A stretch of 42,131 bases of DNA from Thermococcus sp. (GTDB taxonomy: Archaea > Methanobacteriota_B > Thermococci > Thermococcales > Thermococcaceae). The stretch lies in NCBI RefSeq assembly GCF_015521605.1, contig NZ_WANV01000022.1, positions 1-42,131 on the forward strand. Direction: 5' to 3'. Below, piece after piece: positions 16,725 through 24,424 of the stretch (the first letter of the stretch is position 1; the number at the start of each line of letters is the position of its first letter). A model generated the notes under the pieces. It was given only the letters and a program-made list of their open reading frames with translations, ran no database searches and had not been told where the DNA came from. The position numbers and the translations under genes were made by a program.

Positions 16725-16841
16725 TGCTGTGCGGACATCGACCTTATTGTATATAAAGGTTGTGACAGAATTAACTTGTTATTTACCCAGAAAAAGCTTT
16801 ATAAAATTCCACAACACTCGGGTGGATGTCCCAATCAAAAC

Positions 16842-16850
16842 TTTTTTATA
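16842..16850 (+). promoter_or_regulatory. TATA box of Sec61-beta gene
   Basis: TTTTTTATA preceded by the BRE-like CAATCAAAAC; predicted start near 16873. A second TATA-like element (CTTTATAAAA, near 16797-16806) lies upstream. Confidence 0.5.
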
Positions 16851-16884
16851 CCTTGGTGCAGGTAGCCATTCCTTGAGGGGTGAG

Positions 16885-17061
16885 ATGATGGCAAAAGAAA
16901 GGACAACGCTTCCGCCGACCGGTGCCGGTCTCATGAGGTTCTTCGACGAGGACACGAGGGCAATAAAGATAAGCCCCAGGGGCGTCATAGCGGTTACGCT
17001 CATCCTGGTGGCCATTGAGATACTTCTCCACGCGTTCGGCCCGCAGCTCTTCGGCGGTTAA
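16885..17061 (+). CDS. secG: Preprotein translocase subunit Sec61-beta (SecG)
   Basis: A 58-residue protein with a short polar cytosolic N-terminus containing LPPTGAGLMRFFDED, a signature of archaeal Sec61-beta, and one transmembrane helix (about 34-50). It is the small subunit of the SecYE-beta channel that exports proteins. Two adjacent ATGs (16885 and 16888) follow GAGGGGTGAG; either may be used. A longer open frame upstream of this ATG is not credible as protein. Its stop overlaps the stop of the convergent PRC-barrel gene in a shared TTAA. Confidence 0.92.
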   Translation: MMAKERTTLPPTGAGLMRFFDEDTRAIKISPRGVIAVTLILVAIEILLHAFGPQLFGG

Positions 17062-17714
17062 ATAAAGCTGGTCTTCTTTAATCCCCTTGCGTTCAGCTCC
17101 TCGTTGATTATTGCCCTAACGACCTCTTCCAGCTGTGTCTGGATCAGCTTATCCACGTCGTCCTTTATCTTGTCTATGTCGTGCCTGAGTCCTTCGAGGA
17201 GTCTTATGTAGTCCTTGGCCATTTCAAGCTGTCCTTCCTGCCTTACCAGCTGTTCCTTGAGGTGCTCGAAGTCCTCCTTCATCACCTGGAGCTTTCTCAG
17301 TTCCCTCTGTATCTCGTCAAGCTTCTTTGTCAGCTCGTAGTTCTCCTCCTTGAGCTTCTCGATGAGCCTCTCTTTGGCCTCAAGCTCCCTGACCAGGGCG
17401 TTGTACTCCTCGGCGATCTGGTTGAGCCTCTCTATCTCCCTGAGGGGAGGAACCTTGCCGTTCCCGAGGATTATAACGTCAGGACCGACGTTGACTATAT
17501 CGCTCGGCCTTATCTTGAGCTTCCTCTCGCTTGAGAACATGCTCTGGCCCTTCCCAAGGTTCTCGACTTCCTTCATCTTGAGGATAAAGTAGAACTGGTC
17601 GCCCTCAACTTCGACGTTTATGTCGGTCACAAAGCCCAGTATCTTCCCGTCCGTCAGGGAGATGACGAATTTGTTGATGAGCTGGTTGGCTTTAGCTTCT
17701 CCACCCTCTACCAT
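17058..17714 (-). CDS. PRC-barrel-like protein with long coiled coil
   Basis: About 218 residues. An N-terminal beta-barrel of PRC type (LINKFVISLTDGKILGFVTD, then KIRPSDIVNVGPDVIIL) spans roughly residues 10-90, followed by a charged, heptad-rich coiled coil (about 100-195) and a short C-terminal helix. PRC barrels in archaea occur in RNA-processing and cell-division proteins (the CdpB group); which applies here is unclear. ATG 17714 is chosen because GGTGGTG precedes it and the upstream extension is poorly supported. Convergent with Sec61-beta, sharing stop-codon bases. Confidence 0.65.
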   Translation of the reverse strand: MVEGGEAKANQLINKFVISLTDGKILGFVTDINVEVEGDQFYFILKMKEVENLGKGQSMFSSERKLKIRPSDIVNVGPDVIILGNGKVPPLREIERLNQIAEEYNALVRELEAKERLIEKLKEENYELTKKLDEIQRELRKLQVMKEDFEHLKEQLVRQEGQLEMAKDYIRLLEGLRHDIDKIKDDVDKLIQTQLEEVVRAIINEELNARGLKKTSFI

Positions 17715-17807
17715 AAAACACCACCGTTGAGACTTATCCCTTTGCCTACTTAACTTTTCCGCCAACGCTTATAAGGCGAAAAAGCTTCATCGCTTACGGT
17801 GAGAGGG

Positions 17808-18431
17808 ATGATAATATTCGTGGGACGTTCGAACGTTGGCAAGAGCACGCTCATCTTCCGCCTGACGGGGAAATGGGTCAAGAGGGGTAAGAGGCCTGGG
17901 GTCACGAGGAGGCCCGTGGAGATAAACTGGCGCGGGAAGCTGGTAGTGGACATGCCGGGCTTTGGGTTCATGAGCGGCGTCCCAAAGGCGAAGCAGGAGA
18001 GGATCAAGGACGAGATAGTGCACTTCATAGAGAACAACGCCGATGACATCGAGCTGGCAGTTCTGGTGGTTGACGGTAAAGCCGCTCCGGAGATAATAGA
18101 GCGCTGGGAGAAGCGCGGGGAGATACCGATAGACGTGGAGTTCTATTCCTTCCTCCGGGAGCTGGAGATCCCCGTGATAGTCGCGGTCAACAAGATGGAC
18201 AAGATAAAGAACCTCCAGAGGACCATAGACTTCCTGGCGGAGAAGTTCGGCGTCCCCTACAAGGAGATACCCGAGACGTTTGTGCCCATTTCGGCGAAGT
18301 TCGGAAAGAACCTGGTGGAGCTGAGAAAGCTTATGGAGAAGAAGCTCAAAGAGGGCAGGAAAAAGCCCTCTGCCAGATCAGAGGACCTCAAGGACGATGT
18401 GGGTGATGGTCTCCTTGACACCGTCGAGTGA
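17808..18431 (+). CDS. engB: EngB-type GTP-binding protein
   Basis: About 207 residues. P-loop GRSNVGKS at 6-13, conserved threonine in PGVTRRPVEI, switch II VDMPGFGF, and NKMD for guanine specificity; the short TrmE-Era-EngA-EngB-like GTPase matches archaeal EngB. Bacterial homologues assist large-subunit ribosome assembly; an equivalent role is likely. ATG 17808 with GGTGAGAGGG upstream is preferred over GTG 17799. TATA-like GCTTATAAGG at 17767-17776. The last 54 nt overlap the convergent regulator gene, an unusually deep 3' overlap. Confidence 0.87.
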   Translation: MIIFVGRSNVGKSTLIFRLTGKWVKRGKRPGVTRRPVEINWRGKLVVDMPGFGFMSGVPKAKQERIKDEIVHFIENNADDIELAVLVVDGKAAPEIIERWEKRGEIPIDVEFYSFLRELEIPVIVAVNKMDKIKNLQRTIDFLAEKFGVPYKEIPETFVPISAKFGKNLVELRKLMEKKLKEGRKKPSARSEDLKDDVGDGLLDTVE

Positions 18432-18842
18432 GGCTATCTCCTCGAGTATCTCGTCGAGCTTGGTCTTGTCGGCCTCTATGATGAGGTCGATGTCACCGGT
18501 AACGCGGTATATCTTCTTTATTCTGAGTTCCTTTATGTGGTCATAGACGTGCTTCCTCTTTGTGGGCTCTATCTTTACGAAGATGAAGACGTCGCCCTTC
18601 TTCTCACCGAGAAGATCAAGGGCCTTGTCTGTGAGGTCTATAAAGCCCCTTCCGGTTCTTATGTAGCCGAGCTCTTTAAGCACCTTGAGATGATTGCTAA
18701 GGGCCTGTCTTGTGATTCCAAGTTCCTCCGCGAGCTCGTCCTGAGTCTTTTCAACGGTGTGCACCTCAATTGTCTTTCCTTCCTCGTAGAACTTCCTGAG
18801 CAACCTTATCTGCCTCGGAGTAAGGGTCGACCTCTCTTCCAT
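18378..18842 (-). CDS. Winged-helix transcription regulator with Lrp/AsnC-type effector domain
   Basis: A 154-residue protein. Residues about 30-75 form a winged helix (TQDELAEELGITRQALSNHLKVLKELG split across helix 2-3), and about 85-154 form an alpha/beta RAM-like domain (VFIFVKIEPTKRKHVYDHI, then TGDIDLIIEAD) as in Lrp/AsnC proteins. The N-terminus is longer and more MarR/ArsR-like than classical Lrp. Probable role: an effector-sensing repressor or activator. GAGGAGG precedes ATG 18842. It is divergent from the Clp1 kinase gene; the shared intergenic region holds a 13-bp palindrome. Confidence 0.82.
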   Translation of the reverse strand: MEERSTLTPRQIRLLRKFYEEGKTIEVHTVEKTQDELAEELGITRQALSNHLKVLKELGYIRTGRGFIDLTDKALDLLGEKKGDVFIFVKIEPTKRKHVYDHIKELRIKKIYRVTGDIDLIIEADKTKLDEILEEIASLDGVKETITHIVLEVL

Positions 18843-18927
18843 TTCCGAAACCTCCTCTTTTGCAAGATTAGCGTTTACAACTTTATTAAACCAACTATTT
18901 TTAAGTCTTATGTCAACTTTTCATAGT

Positions 18928-18940
18928 CCATAAATTATGG
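18928..18940. promoter_or_regulatory. 13-bp palindrome between divergent regulator and kinase genes
   Basis: CCATAA-A-TTATGG is a perfect inverted repeat with a single central base. It sits between the predicted promoter of the Lrp-like regulator (TATA near 18882-18891, minus) and that of the kinase gene (18975-18984, plus), a natural position for an autoregulatory operator. Confidence 0.45.
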
Positions 18941-18974
18941 CCACTACCACTCTTATAAGTCTTTCTAAAAGTTA

Positions 18975-18984
18975 GCTTTTTAAT
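18975..18984 (+). promoter_or_regulatory. TATA box of Clp1 kinase gene (leaderless)
   Basis: GCTTTTTAAT centred about 26 nt before ATG 19006, with no Shine-Dalgarno sequence ahead of that ATG. Confidence 0.5.
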
Positions 18985-19005
18985 TCCAGCCTCCTAGAAA
19001 CTCAC

Positions 19006-20073
19006 ATGAACAAAGCGACCTACACGGAGGACGTTCCGCCCGATAGGTTTGAGCTCCTTGAACGGATAATGAACCTGGAGAAACCTGCAAAAGTTATGCT
19101 GATAGGCCCGACCGACAGCGGAAAGACAACTTTGCTGACTTTTCTGGCCAACCATCTCATTGATGAGGGTCTCAGGGTTGCGGTTGTTGACAGCGATGTC
19201 GGTCAGAAGGGCATCCTCCCTCCAGCTACCGTGAGCATTGCCTTTCCCGAGAGGCCTTTCGAGTCGATCGGTGAACTTCAGGCACATGCCCATTACTTCA
19301 TAGGCACCATAACCCCCGGAAGCTATACTGGAGAGATGGCGGCCGGAGTCAAGAGGCTGGCTGATATGGCCGCCGAAAGGGCTGACGTTGTCCTCATAGA
19401 CACGACGGGTTTCGTCACCGGCCAGGGAATTGAGATGAAGCGCCTTAAGGCCGAGCTCGTGAGGCCCGCTCTAATTGTCTTCCTCGAAAGGAACGGCGAG
19501 CTCTCCTACCTCCGGAAGATCCTCTCCCCCTACGGGAAAACTGTGAGCCTTTCCATCAGTGAGAAGGCGAGGGAACATTCGAGGGGCGAGCGCAGGGAGG
19601 TCAGAAGGGAGAAATGGAGGACATACTTCTCAAATGCTTCACAGGTGGAGGTTGACCTTTCGAAGACGATTCCCACTGGGACGGAGCTCTTCAGGGGCAG
19701 GCCCCTGACCTTGGAGGAGAGGGAACTGCTGTCGGAGCTCTTCCGGTGGCTTGTCATAGCCGGCTGGAAGGAAGAGCGCTACGTTGTTGTCAAGGCGGAG
19801 GCTGAGGGTGGAATCAGAGGGTACGGTCGCCAGGTCATCCATGCGGTCGATTTTGAAAGGCTGAGCAACCTTCTTGTGGGCTTCATCGATGGGGAAGGGC
19901 TCTGCCTTGGGGTTGGGGTGTTGAAATGGATAAACTTCGGTGAGATGAAGGCGCAGGTTTTGACGCCCCTTCCGGCCCATGAAGTTGATAAAGCGGTTGA
20001 GATCCGTTTTGGCCGGATAATGGTGCTTGAAACGGGTGAGGAGCTTGGCCTCCTCCGGCGGGAGGAGCTCTAG
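19006..20073 (+). CDS. Polynucleotide 5'-hydroxyl kinase, Clp1/Grc3 family
   Basis: A 355-residue protein. P-loop GPTDSGKT at residues 34-41, followed by VVDSDVGQKGILPPATVSIAF, the conserved Walker B-like and lid region of Clp1/Grc3 kinases, and later VLIDTTGFVTG. A C-terminal beta domain extends from about 250. Archaeal Clp1 phosphorylates 5'-OH ends of RNA and DNA using ATP and is thought to act in RNA repair or processing. The length is as expected. The gene probably begins without a leader and is divergent from the Lrp-like regulator; the UbiA gene downstream has its own promoter. Confidence 0.86.
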   Translation: MNKATYTEDVPPDRFELLERIMNLEKPAKVMLIGPTDSGKTTLLTFLANHLIDEGLRVAVVDSDVGQKGILPPATVSIAFPERPFESIGELQAHAHYFIGTITPGSYTGEMAAGVKRLADMAAERADVVLIDTTGFVTGQGIEMKRLKAELVRPALIVFLERNGELSYLRKILSPYGKTVSLSISEKAREHSRGERREVRREKWRTYFSNASQVEVDLSKTIPTGTELFRGRPLTLEERELLSELFRWLVIAGWKEERYVVVKAEAEGGIRGYGRQVIHAVDFERLSNLLVGFIDGEGLCLGVGVLKWINFGEMKAQVLTPLPAHEVDKAVEIRFGRIMVLETGEELGLLRREEL

Positions 20074-20077
20074 CAAA

Positions 20078-20110
20078 GATTTTTAAGGCAATGACCTAAT
20101 CGAATTAGGT
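20078..20110 (+). promoter_or_regulatory. UbiA promoter with 7-bp inverted repeat over the start region
   Basis: TATA element GATTTTTAAGG (20078-20088) is followed by ACCTAAT-CGA-ATTAGGT (20094-20110), a perfect 7-bp inverted repeat with a 3-nt spacer. It spans the predicted transcription start and includes part of the ribosome binding site AGGTG. Confidence 0.5.
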
Positions 20111-20117
20111 GTCCCTA

Positions 20118-20948
20118 ATGGAACTCAAAGCCTTCGTGGAGATAACCAGGCCCCACAACTGCATCTTGGCCGGAATAGTGGGTGTCCTAGGTTCAATAGT
20201 TGCCGTAGGGCACTTCCCGGACCCGCTCACCGCGGTTCTGGTGTTTCTCGTCGTTACGCTTGGCTGTGCCGGGGGCAACACGATAAACGACTACTTCGAC
20301 TACGAGATAGATAAAATCAACCGCCCAGAGAGGCCCCTTCCCCGAGGCGCGATGGGTAGAAAGACCGCCCTCTACTATTCGTTGCTCCTGCTCGCGGTGG
20401 GATTGGTTCTCGCTCATTTCATAAACATTCAGGCGTTCATACTGGCAGTTATCGCCTACGCCGCGATGGTTCTCTACGCTTGGAGGCTCAAGCCGCTTCC
20501 GTTCATAGGGAACATCGTTGTCGCAGGCCTCACCGGCGCGACTCCGCTCTACGGTGCTCTCGCCGTTGAGCACATCGGCCTGGCCGGCTACCTCGCTCTC
20601 TGCGCCTTTCTGGTGAACGTTGCCAGGGAGGTAATAAAGGACATAGAGGACGTCGAGGGCGACGTTGCCAAGGGTGCCAGAACGCTCCCCATAATATGGG
20701 GCGAGAAAAGGGCAGCTTACGTCGGGGCCCTCTTCGCCCTCCTGACAGTTGTGGCCTCGTTTCTGCCGGTGAGAGCCGGTGTCGGCCTCGGTTACTACGC
20801 AATGGTGCCGGTTGACCTGATCATACTCTACGCGGCATACATTATACTTAAGAACCAGGACAGGGAATCGGCACACAGGGCGCAGAAGCTCCTCAAGGCG
20901 AGCATCTTCCTCGCCGTTATGGCGTTTATAATAGCCGCGATAGTGTGA
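20118..20948 (+). CDS. UbiA-family prenyltransferase, probable DGGGP synthase
   Basis: About 276 residues, with eight or nine hydrophobic segments. The prenyl-diphosphate binding motif NDYFDYEID lies at 57-65 and is followed by RPERPLPRGA; the second acidic motif is KDIEDVEGD near 172. This pattern and size fit archaeal (S)-2,3-di-O-geranylgeranylglyceryl phosphate synthase, which adds the second geranylgeranyl chain to the glycerol backbone of ether lipids. Other UbiA prenyltransferases cannot be excluded. ATG 20118 is taken; GTG 20109 is possible if transcription begins there. The following small gene is in the same operon. Confidence 0.82.
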   Translation: MELKAFVEITRPHNCILAGIVGVLGSIVAVGHFPDPLTAVLVFLVVTLGCAGGNTINDYFDYEIDKINRPERPLPRGAMGRKTALYYSLLLLAVGLVLAHFINIQAFILAVIAYAAMVLYAWRLKPLPFIGNIVVAGLTGATPLYGALAVEHIGLAGYLALCAFLVNVAREVIKDIEDVEGDVAKGARTLPIIWGEKRAAYVGALFALLTVVASFLPVRAGVGLGYYAMVPVDLIILYAAYIILKNQDRESAHRAQKLLKASIFLAVMAFIIAAIV

Positions 20949-20961
20949 GGAGGTGGGATTT

Positions 20962-21342
20962 ATGGAGTTTAAAGATGAACTCGTGAGAAACCTTGAATCT
21001 GAAGAACTCTGGACGGTCATTACATTTAAGACTCCGTACGGGCCCGCCAAAACCCTTGAAAAGCTCATTGAAATCGTGGAAGGATCCGGCTGGCGCGTTA
21101 CCTTCAAGGCCAACTGGTGGACTGCGGACATACCCTACGGGCTCGCGAGAATAGACGCCCGGAAAGGCGGCAGAGAGAAAATAGTGCTCGGGAAGTGGAT
21201 ACTCGGCTCAAGGTGTGAACTGATCGGTGTCGAGAACATGCCCCTTGAGAAGGGGAAGGACGAGTTCTTCCGCATGGTGGACAGCATAACCTCGACGCTG
21301 ATATATGACCCGGTCATAAGAACTATGCGGGAGCAGTACTGA
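20962..21342 (+). CDS. Uncharacterised small protein, downstream of UbiA
   Basis: About 126 residues, soluble, mixed alpha/beta, with WRVTFKANWWTADIPYGLARIDARKGGREKI in pieces of strand and loop and an aromatic cluster near residues 45-55. I do not recognise the family and no catalytic motif is visible. It begins 13 bp after the UbiA stop with GGAGGTGGG before ATG 20962, so it is very likely co-transcribed with the lipid gene. An oligo-T stretch follows the stop codon. Confidence 0.6.
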   Translation: MEFKDELVRNLESEELWTVITFKTPYGPAKTLEKLIEIVEGSGWRVTFKANWWTADIPYGLARIDARKGGREKIVLGKWILGSRCELIGVENMPLEKGKDEFFRMVDSITSTLIYDPVIRTMREQY

Positions 21343-21344
21343 GC

Positions 21345-21358
21345 TTTTCTCTTTTTTC
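21345..21358 (+). terminator. Oligo-T terminator after the UbiA operon
   Basis: TTTTCTCTTTTTTC directly follows the stop codon; archaeal RNA polymerase terminates on such T-runs. It separates convergent transcription from the RPA operon. Confidence 0.5.
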
Positions 21359-21383
21359 AGGAAAAAGTAGGGCAGGAATGCCC

Positions 21384-22187
21384 TTAAAGCGGCTCGTAAT
21401 AGCCGATCTCGGGCTCGTATATCTCTCCCTCTGCCAGGAGCTGTGTTATCGCCTCCTCGATAAGTTCCTCATCGATTTCCTTCGAGAGCTTCTTGACTAT
21501 GAACTTGTGGGATAGAGCTTTTCCCTTCTCACGGAGCAAGTCGAGGACGGCCTTCTTAGCCTTTTCAAGCTCGGGGTTCTCTGCTTTGGGCTCTTCCTCC
21601 GTGATTTCTTCCTCAAAGAGTGCCTCCTCGGTGCTCCTCTGTTCGAGCATCATGGTGTAGAGCTCGTCTATGGTCATGAGCATGTCCTCGCTCACTCCTT
21701 TGTTTTTGGCTATGACCTTGGCCTTGGCGGTTATCCCGTAGCGGTCGTATATCTCGAAGGCTATCTTTGCCTTCTTGGCGTGCTCGGCCTTCTCCTTCAG
21801 CGTCTCGAAGCGGTGGAGTATCCACATGTTCGGCTCGACCTTCGCTATGCCCTCGACGAGTATCTGCTTGTCGTCGCGCCATTCCGCCACCTTTCCGATT
21901 ATCTGAACCAGGTCGCCCTTCTTCACGAGGTTTATGAAGCGGGTGTTCTCCCTGAAACCGAAGACCCACAGGGTTCCGGTGCCGTCGTCGATCTGGAACC
22001 TTCCATAGGTCTCGTCCTCGCTCATTATGGGTTCCCTGACAACGGTGGCAACGACCTTGACACGGTACACCTTTCTGGCGTCCCTCGTTATCAGATAGTT
22101 CGGCTCAAAGTCGCCCTCGCTCTTGACGTAGTAGCCGTCTATGATGTCCTTGATGTAGACCCTGCTCGCTGGGAGGCGCTTCTTCAT
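21384..22187 (-). CDS. rpa32: Replication protein A, 32-kDa subunit
   Basis: A 267-residue protein. An OB-fold (about 40-125) contains YGRFQIDDGTGTLWVFGFREN, typical of RPA single-strand DNA-binding domains. A Glu-rich linker follows, then a C-terminal winged helix (about 205-265, KAVLDLLREKGKALSHKFIVK). It is the third subunit of the Thermococcales RPA heterotrimer that coats single-stranded DNA in replication and repair. The ATG overlaps the RPA14 stop (ATGA, 22184-22187), so translation is coupled. Confidence 0.9.
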   Translation of the reverse strand: MKKRLPASRVYIKDIIDGYYVKSEGDFEPNYLITRDARKVYRVKVVATVVREPIMSEDETYGRFQIDDGTGTLWVFGFRENTRFINLVKKGDLVQIIGKVAEWRDDKQILVEGIAKVEPNMWILHRFETLKEKAEHAKKAKIAFEIYDRYGITAKAKVIAKNKGVSEDMLMTIDELYTMMLEQRSTEEALFEEEITEEEPKAENPELEKAKKAVLDLLREKGKALSHKFIVKKLSKEIDEELIEEAITQLLAEGEIYEPEIGYYEPL

Positions 22188-22561
22188 AGCTCCTCACCTC
22201 CGAAGAACTCTATGATGCCCTCGACTTTGGGCAGAACCTTCCTCTCAAGCTCCCTGATCTCTTCCAGCGCCTGGAGGTCTGCACCGCTGAAGTCCTGGAC
22301 GACCTCACCGTAGATGTGCACCCCCTCCTCGTTCCGGATGACCCTGCCGATGACCCTCACTATCTGGCCGTTCTCTGGAAGGACGTTCTCCTCGCTCTCG
22401 ATGAGTATGACGCCGGTTCCGTCGTCGATCCAGAAGGTGTAGTCCATCTTGTCAACCTTGAAGGCCTTCCCGATGAGAGAAACCCTCGTGTCGTCCTCCC
22501 TTATCTCTCCAATCTTCCTTTCAACGGCGGGCTTCCTGCGTCTGAACTTAACTTCCTCCAT
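22184..22561 (-). CDS. rpa14: Replication protein A, 14-kDa subunit
   Basis: About 125 residues forming a single OB-fold, with FWIDDGTGVILIESEENVLP and GRVIRNEEGVHIYGEVV. It is the smallest RPA subunit and bridges the other two. ATG 22561 is preferred over GTG 22570 because GAGGTG lies 6 nt upstream. The gene lies 10 bp after rpa41 and overlaps rpa32 by 4 nt, in the known Pyrococcus order rpa41-rpa14-rpa32. Confidence 0.88.
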   Translation of the reverse strand: MEEVKFRRRKPAVERKIGEIREDDTRVSLIGKAFKVDKMDYTFWIDDGTGVILIESEENVLPENGQIVRVIGRVIRNEEGVHIYGEVVQDFSGADLQALEEIRELERKVLPKVEGIIEFFGGEEL

Positions 22562-22571
22562 TTTCAACACC

Positions 22572-23636
22572 TCACATGAACTCCTTGAGGACCTCCCTCA
22601 GCTCGGCCCTAACCCTGGCAATCTCGCGCTTTGGATCGACCTCGTCCCAGCCGAATGCCTTCAGTATGAGGCCCAGGAACTTGTCGTCCACGACGCTCCC
22701 CCGGACTATTATCTCCCTGCCGAGCAGGTAGTAGTACTCATACTCCGCCAGCTTTCTCCCTGCTTCCCTCAGCGTCAGACCGCTCTCGACGAGCTCCCTG
22801 AGCTTTTCGGCTATCTCATCGGGATCCTTGCCCACCAGCTCGGCGGCTTCGTCCCCAAAGAGGGTTGTCCTTATGTATCCCGTGGAGTCGTCAAGGCCGA
22901 AGTCGATTATCGTTATCTTCACCGGCTGAACCTCTCCGTGCTCCGGGCATATCCAGGCGTTCGTTGCGGGGTCGTAGTCAACTTTTCTCCTGCACTGGGG
23001 GCAGGCGTCGTAAACTGTGACGCGGTAGAGCCTCGCAATCGTTCCACGAACTTCAACGAAGCGCTCCCCGCCCATCAGCTCGCCGATCTTCCTCCTCTGG
23101 TAGTTGTAGCTTCTGACTTCCTCTATTGGTGGGATTTCCTCCACGCGCGGGTCTTCTGGGTTGAGAATTATCCTCGTTCTGAAGTTGGCGTGGAGCTCGA
23201 CTCCACTTCTGCCCTCTCTGACGCTGGGGTCTATGATCTTGATGACATCTCCCGGGTTGAGCTCGTTGTAGTACTTGGTTACGAGGCCGTCCCACAGAAC
23301 AAGCCTCGTCTTTCCGGTGGCGTCGTAGATTATTACGTTGGCCACCTGTCCGGTGGAGCCGTCCCTCTTCTGGTACTCCCTGGGTGGGTATTTCCTCAGA
23401 ACCCTCACAACAACGTTGACCCCGGTCATCCCGGGAACGAGGTCGGCTATGTGAAGAAGCTCCTCCTTGCCCTCAAGATTCACGCCGAGCTCCTCTGCAA
23501 GCATGAGCGCGGCGGCGTGTTCAGAGATTCCCTCGCGTGAGGCTATCTCGGATATCCTTTTCTCGATTTCATCTCTTGAGAGGCCTTTCTGCCCCTCGAT
23601 CATCTCGATAATCTGCTCCTTTGTCAGCACTCCCAT
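22572..23636 (-). CDS. rpa41: Replication protein A, 41-kDa subunit
   Basis: About 354 residues. An N-terminal helical region precedes an OB-fold (about 65-175, with RDGSTGQVANVIIYDATGK in the first strands) and a second OB-type domain with a zinc finger, CPQCRRK...CPEHGEV (CxxC...CxxH). This is the main DNA-binding subunit of the RPA heterotrimer. ATG 23636 is preferred over GTG 23645 because AAGGTGAG is correctly spaced. The operon promoter is the TATA element at 23670-23679. Confidence 0.9.
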   Translation of the reverse strand: MGVLTKEQIIEMIEGQKGLSRDEIEKRISEIASREGISEHAAALMLAEELGVNLEGKEELLHIADLVPGMTGVNVVVRVLRKYPPREYQKRDGSTGQVANVIIYDATGKTRLVLWDGLVTKYYNELNPGDVIKIIDPSVREGRSGVELHANFRTRIILNPEDPRVEEIPPIEEVRSYNYQRRKIGELMGGERFVEVRGTIARLYRVTVYDACPQCRRKVDYDPATNAWICPEHGEVQPVKITIIDFGLDDSTGYIRTTLFGDEAAELVGKDPDEIAEKLRELVESGLTLREAGRKLAEYEYYYLLGREIIVRGSVVDDKFLGLILKAFGWDEVDPKREIARVRAELREVLKEFM

Positions 23637-23669
23637 AACACTCACCTTAATGGTAATGATAGCTCGGAC

Positions 23670-23679
23670 TATTTAAACC
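23670..23679 (-). promoter_or_regulatory. TATA box of RPA operon
   Basis: The minus strand reads GGTTTAAATA after the BRE-like GGAGAAA; predicted start near 23648, giving a leader of about 12 nt that still holds the ribosome binding site. Confidence 0.55.
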
Positions 23680-23770
23680 TTTCTCCAAACTCTCTCCGGA
23701 GGCCGAGTTTTCAGAAAAGAGGCGTAATTTCATCTCTTGAGGGGAAATGAGGTGGCTGAGGGTCAGGAGA

Positions 23771-24385
23771 TTACTCCTCGCCTTCCGCAGCGACCTCTCC
23801 CTCCGGCTCGGCTGGACCCTCCGCCTCCCCTCCCCTGCCGTCGAGCTTGGCTATCAGGTCGCTGTACTCCGCGTGGACGACCTTTCTAAAGGCTTCCTTT
23901 ATAATGTTGGGGTCGTTCTCGGGGAAGCCGTAGAGTTCGGCGAACTTTGGTGTCGTCCCAAGAAGCTTCGTCCTCTCGTAGGGTTCGGCATAGATAAGGC
24001 CCATTTCAAGGAGTTTTCTTATGTGTTCGTATGCCTGGCTGCCCCTGAGCTTCACCACCTTGCTCTGTTCTATCGGCTGGAGGTAGGCTATCAGTGCGAG
24101 GGTCTTCAGCTCGCCGGTTCTAAGGTCTGGTCTTGGCATGAGGTGGACGACGCGCTGGCTGTATTCCTGCTTTACCTGCATGACGTACTTATCCCCCAGA
24201 ACCTTCACAACCTCTATCGCGCTCTTTCTCTCCGCGTACTCGGCTGCTATAAGCTCTATCAGCTTCTCAAGGTAGTCCAGAGACCTTATTCCCAGTGCCC
24301 TTGAAAGCTCCTTCACACTGAGCGGCCTCCCAGAAACGAAAAGGGCCGCTTCAACAAGGGCTTTGTCCTCAAGGAGTCCCATTAT
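23771..24385 (-). CDS. scpB: Segregation and condensation protein ScpB
   Basis: About 204 residues: two winged-helix domains (about 1-80 and 85-165), with EAALFVSGRPLSVKELS near the start and RTGELKTLALIAYLQPI in the middle, both typical of ScpB. The C-terminal tail is rich in Glu and Gly. ScpB pairs with ScpA and SMC to compact and segregate chromosomes; scpA is not in this window. ATG 24385 is chosen (GGTGGT upstream) over GTG 24394. Confidence 0.88.
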   Translation of the reverse strand: MMGLLEDKALVEAALFVSGRPLSVKELSRALGIRSLDYLEKLIELIAAEYAERKSAIEVVKVLGDKYVMQVKQEYSQRVVHLMPRPDLRTGELKTLALIAYLQPIEQSKVVKLRGSQAYEHIRKLLEMGLIYAEPYERTKLLGTTPKFAELYGFPENDPNIIKEAFRKVVHAEYSDLIAKLDGRGGEAEGPAEPEGEVAAEGEE

Positions 24386-24424
24386 TACCACCACATTGAA
24401 AATTAGGGCCCTCTCTTATAGGGT

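Noticed and set aside
16648-16884. N-terminal extension of Sec61-beta by about 79 residues
   Set aside because: Sec61-beta is normally under 70 residues, the ribosome binding site and promoter sit just before 16885, and the extension crosses the candidate structured RNA.
22449-23540. 363-codon plus-strand ORF opposite RPA41 and RPA14
   Set aside because: It is antisense to clear RPA domains, with no start signal or recognisable domain; a GC-codon shadow frame.
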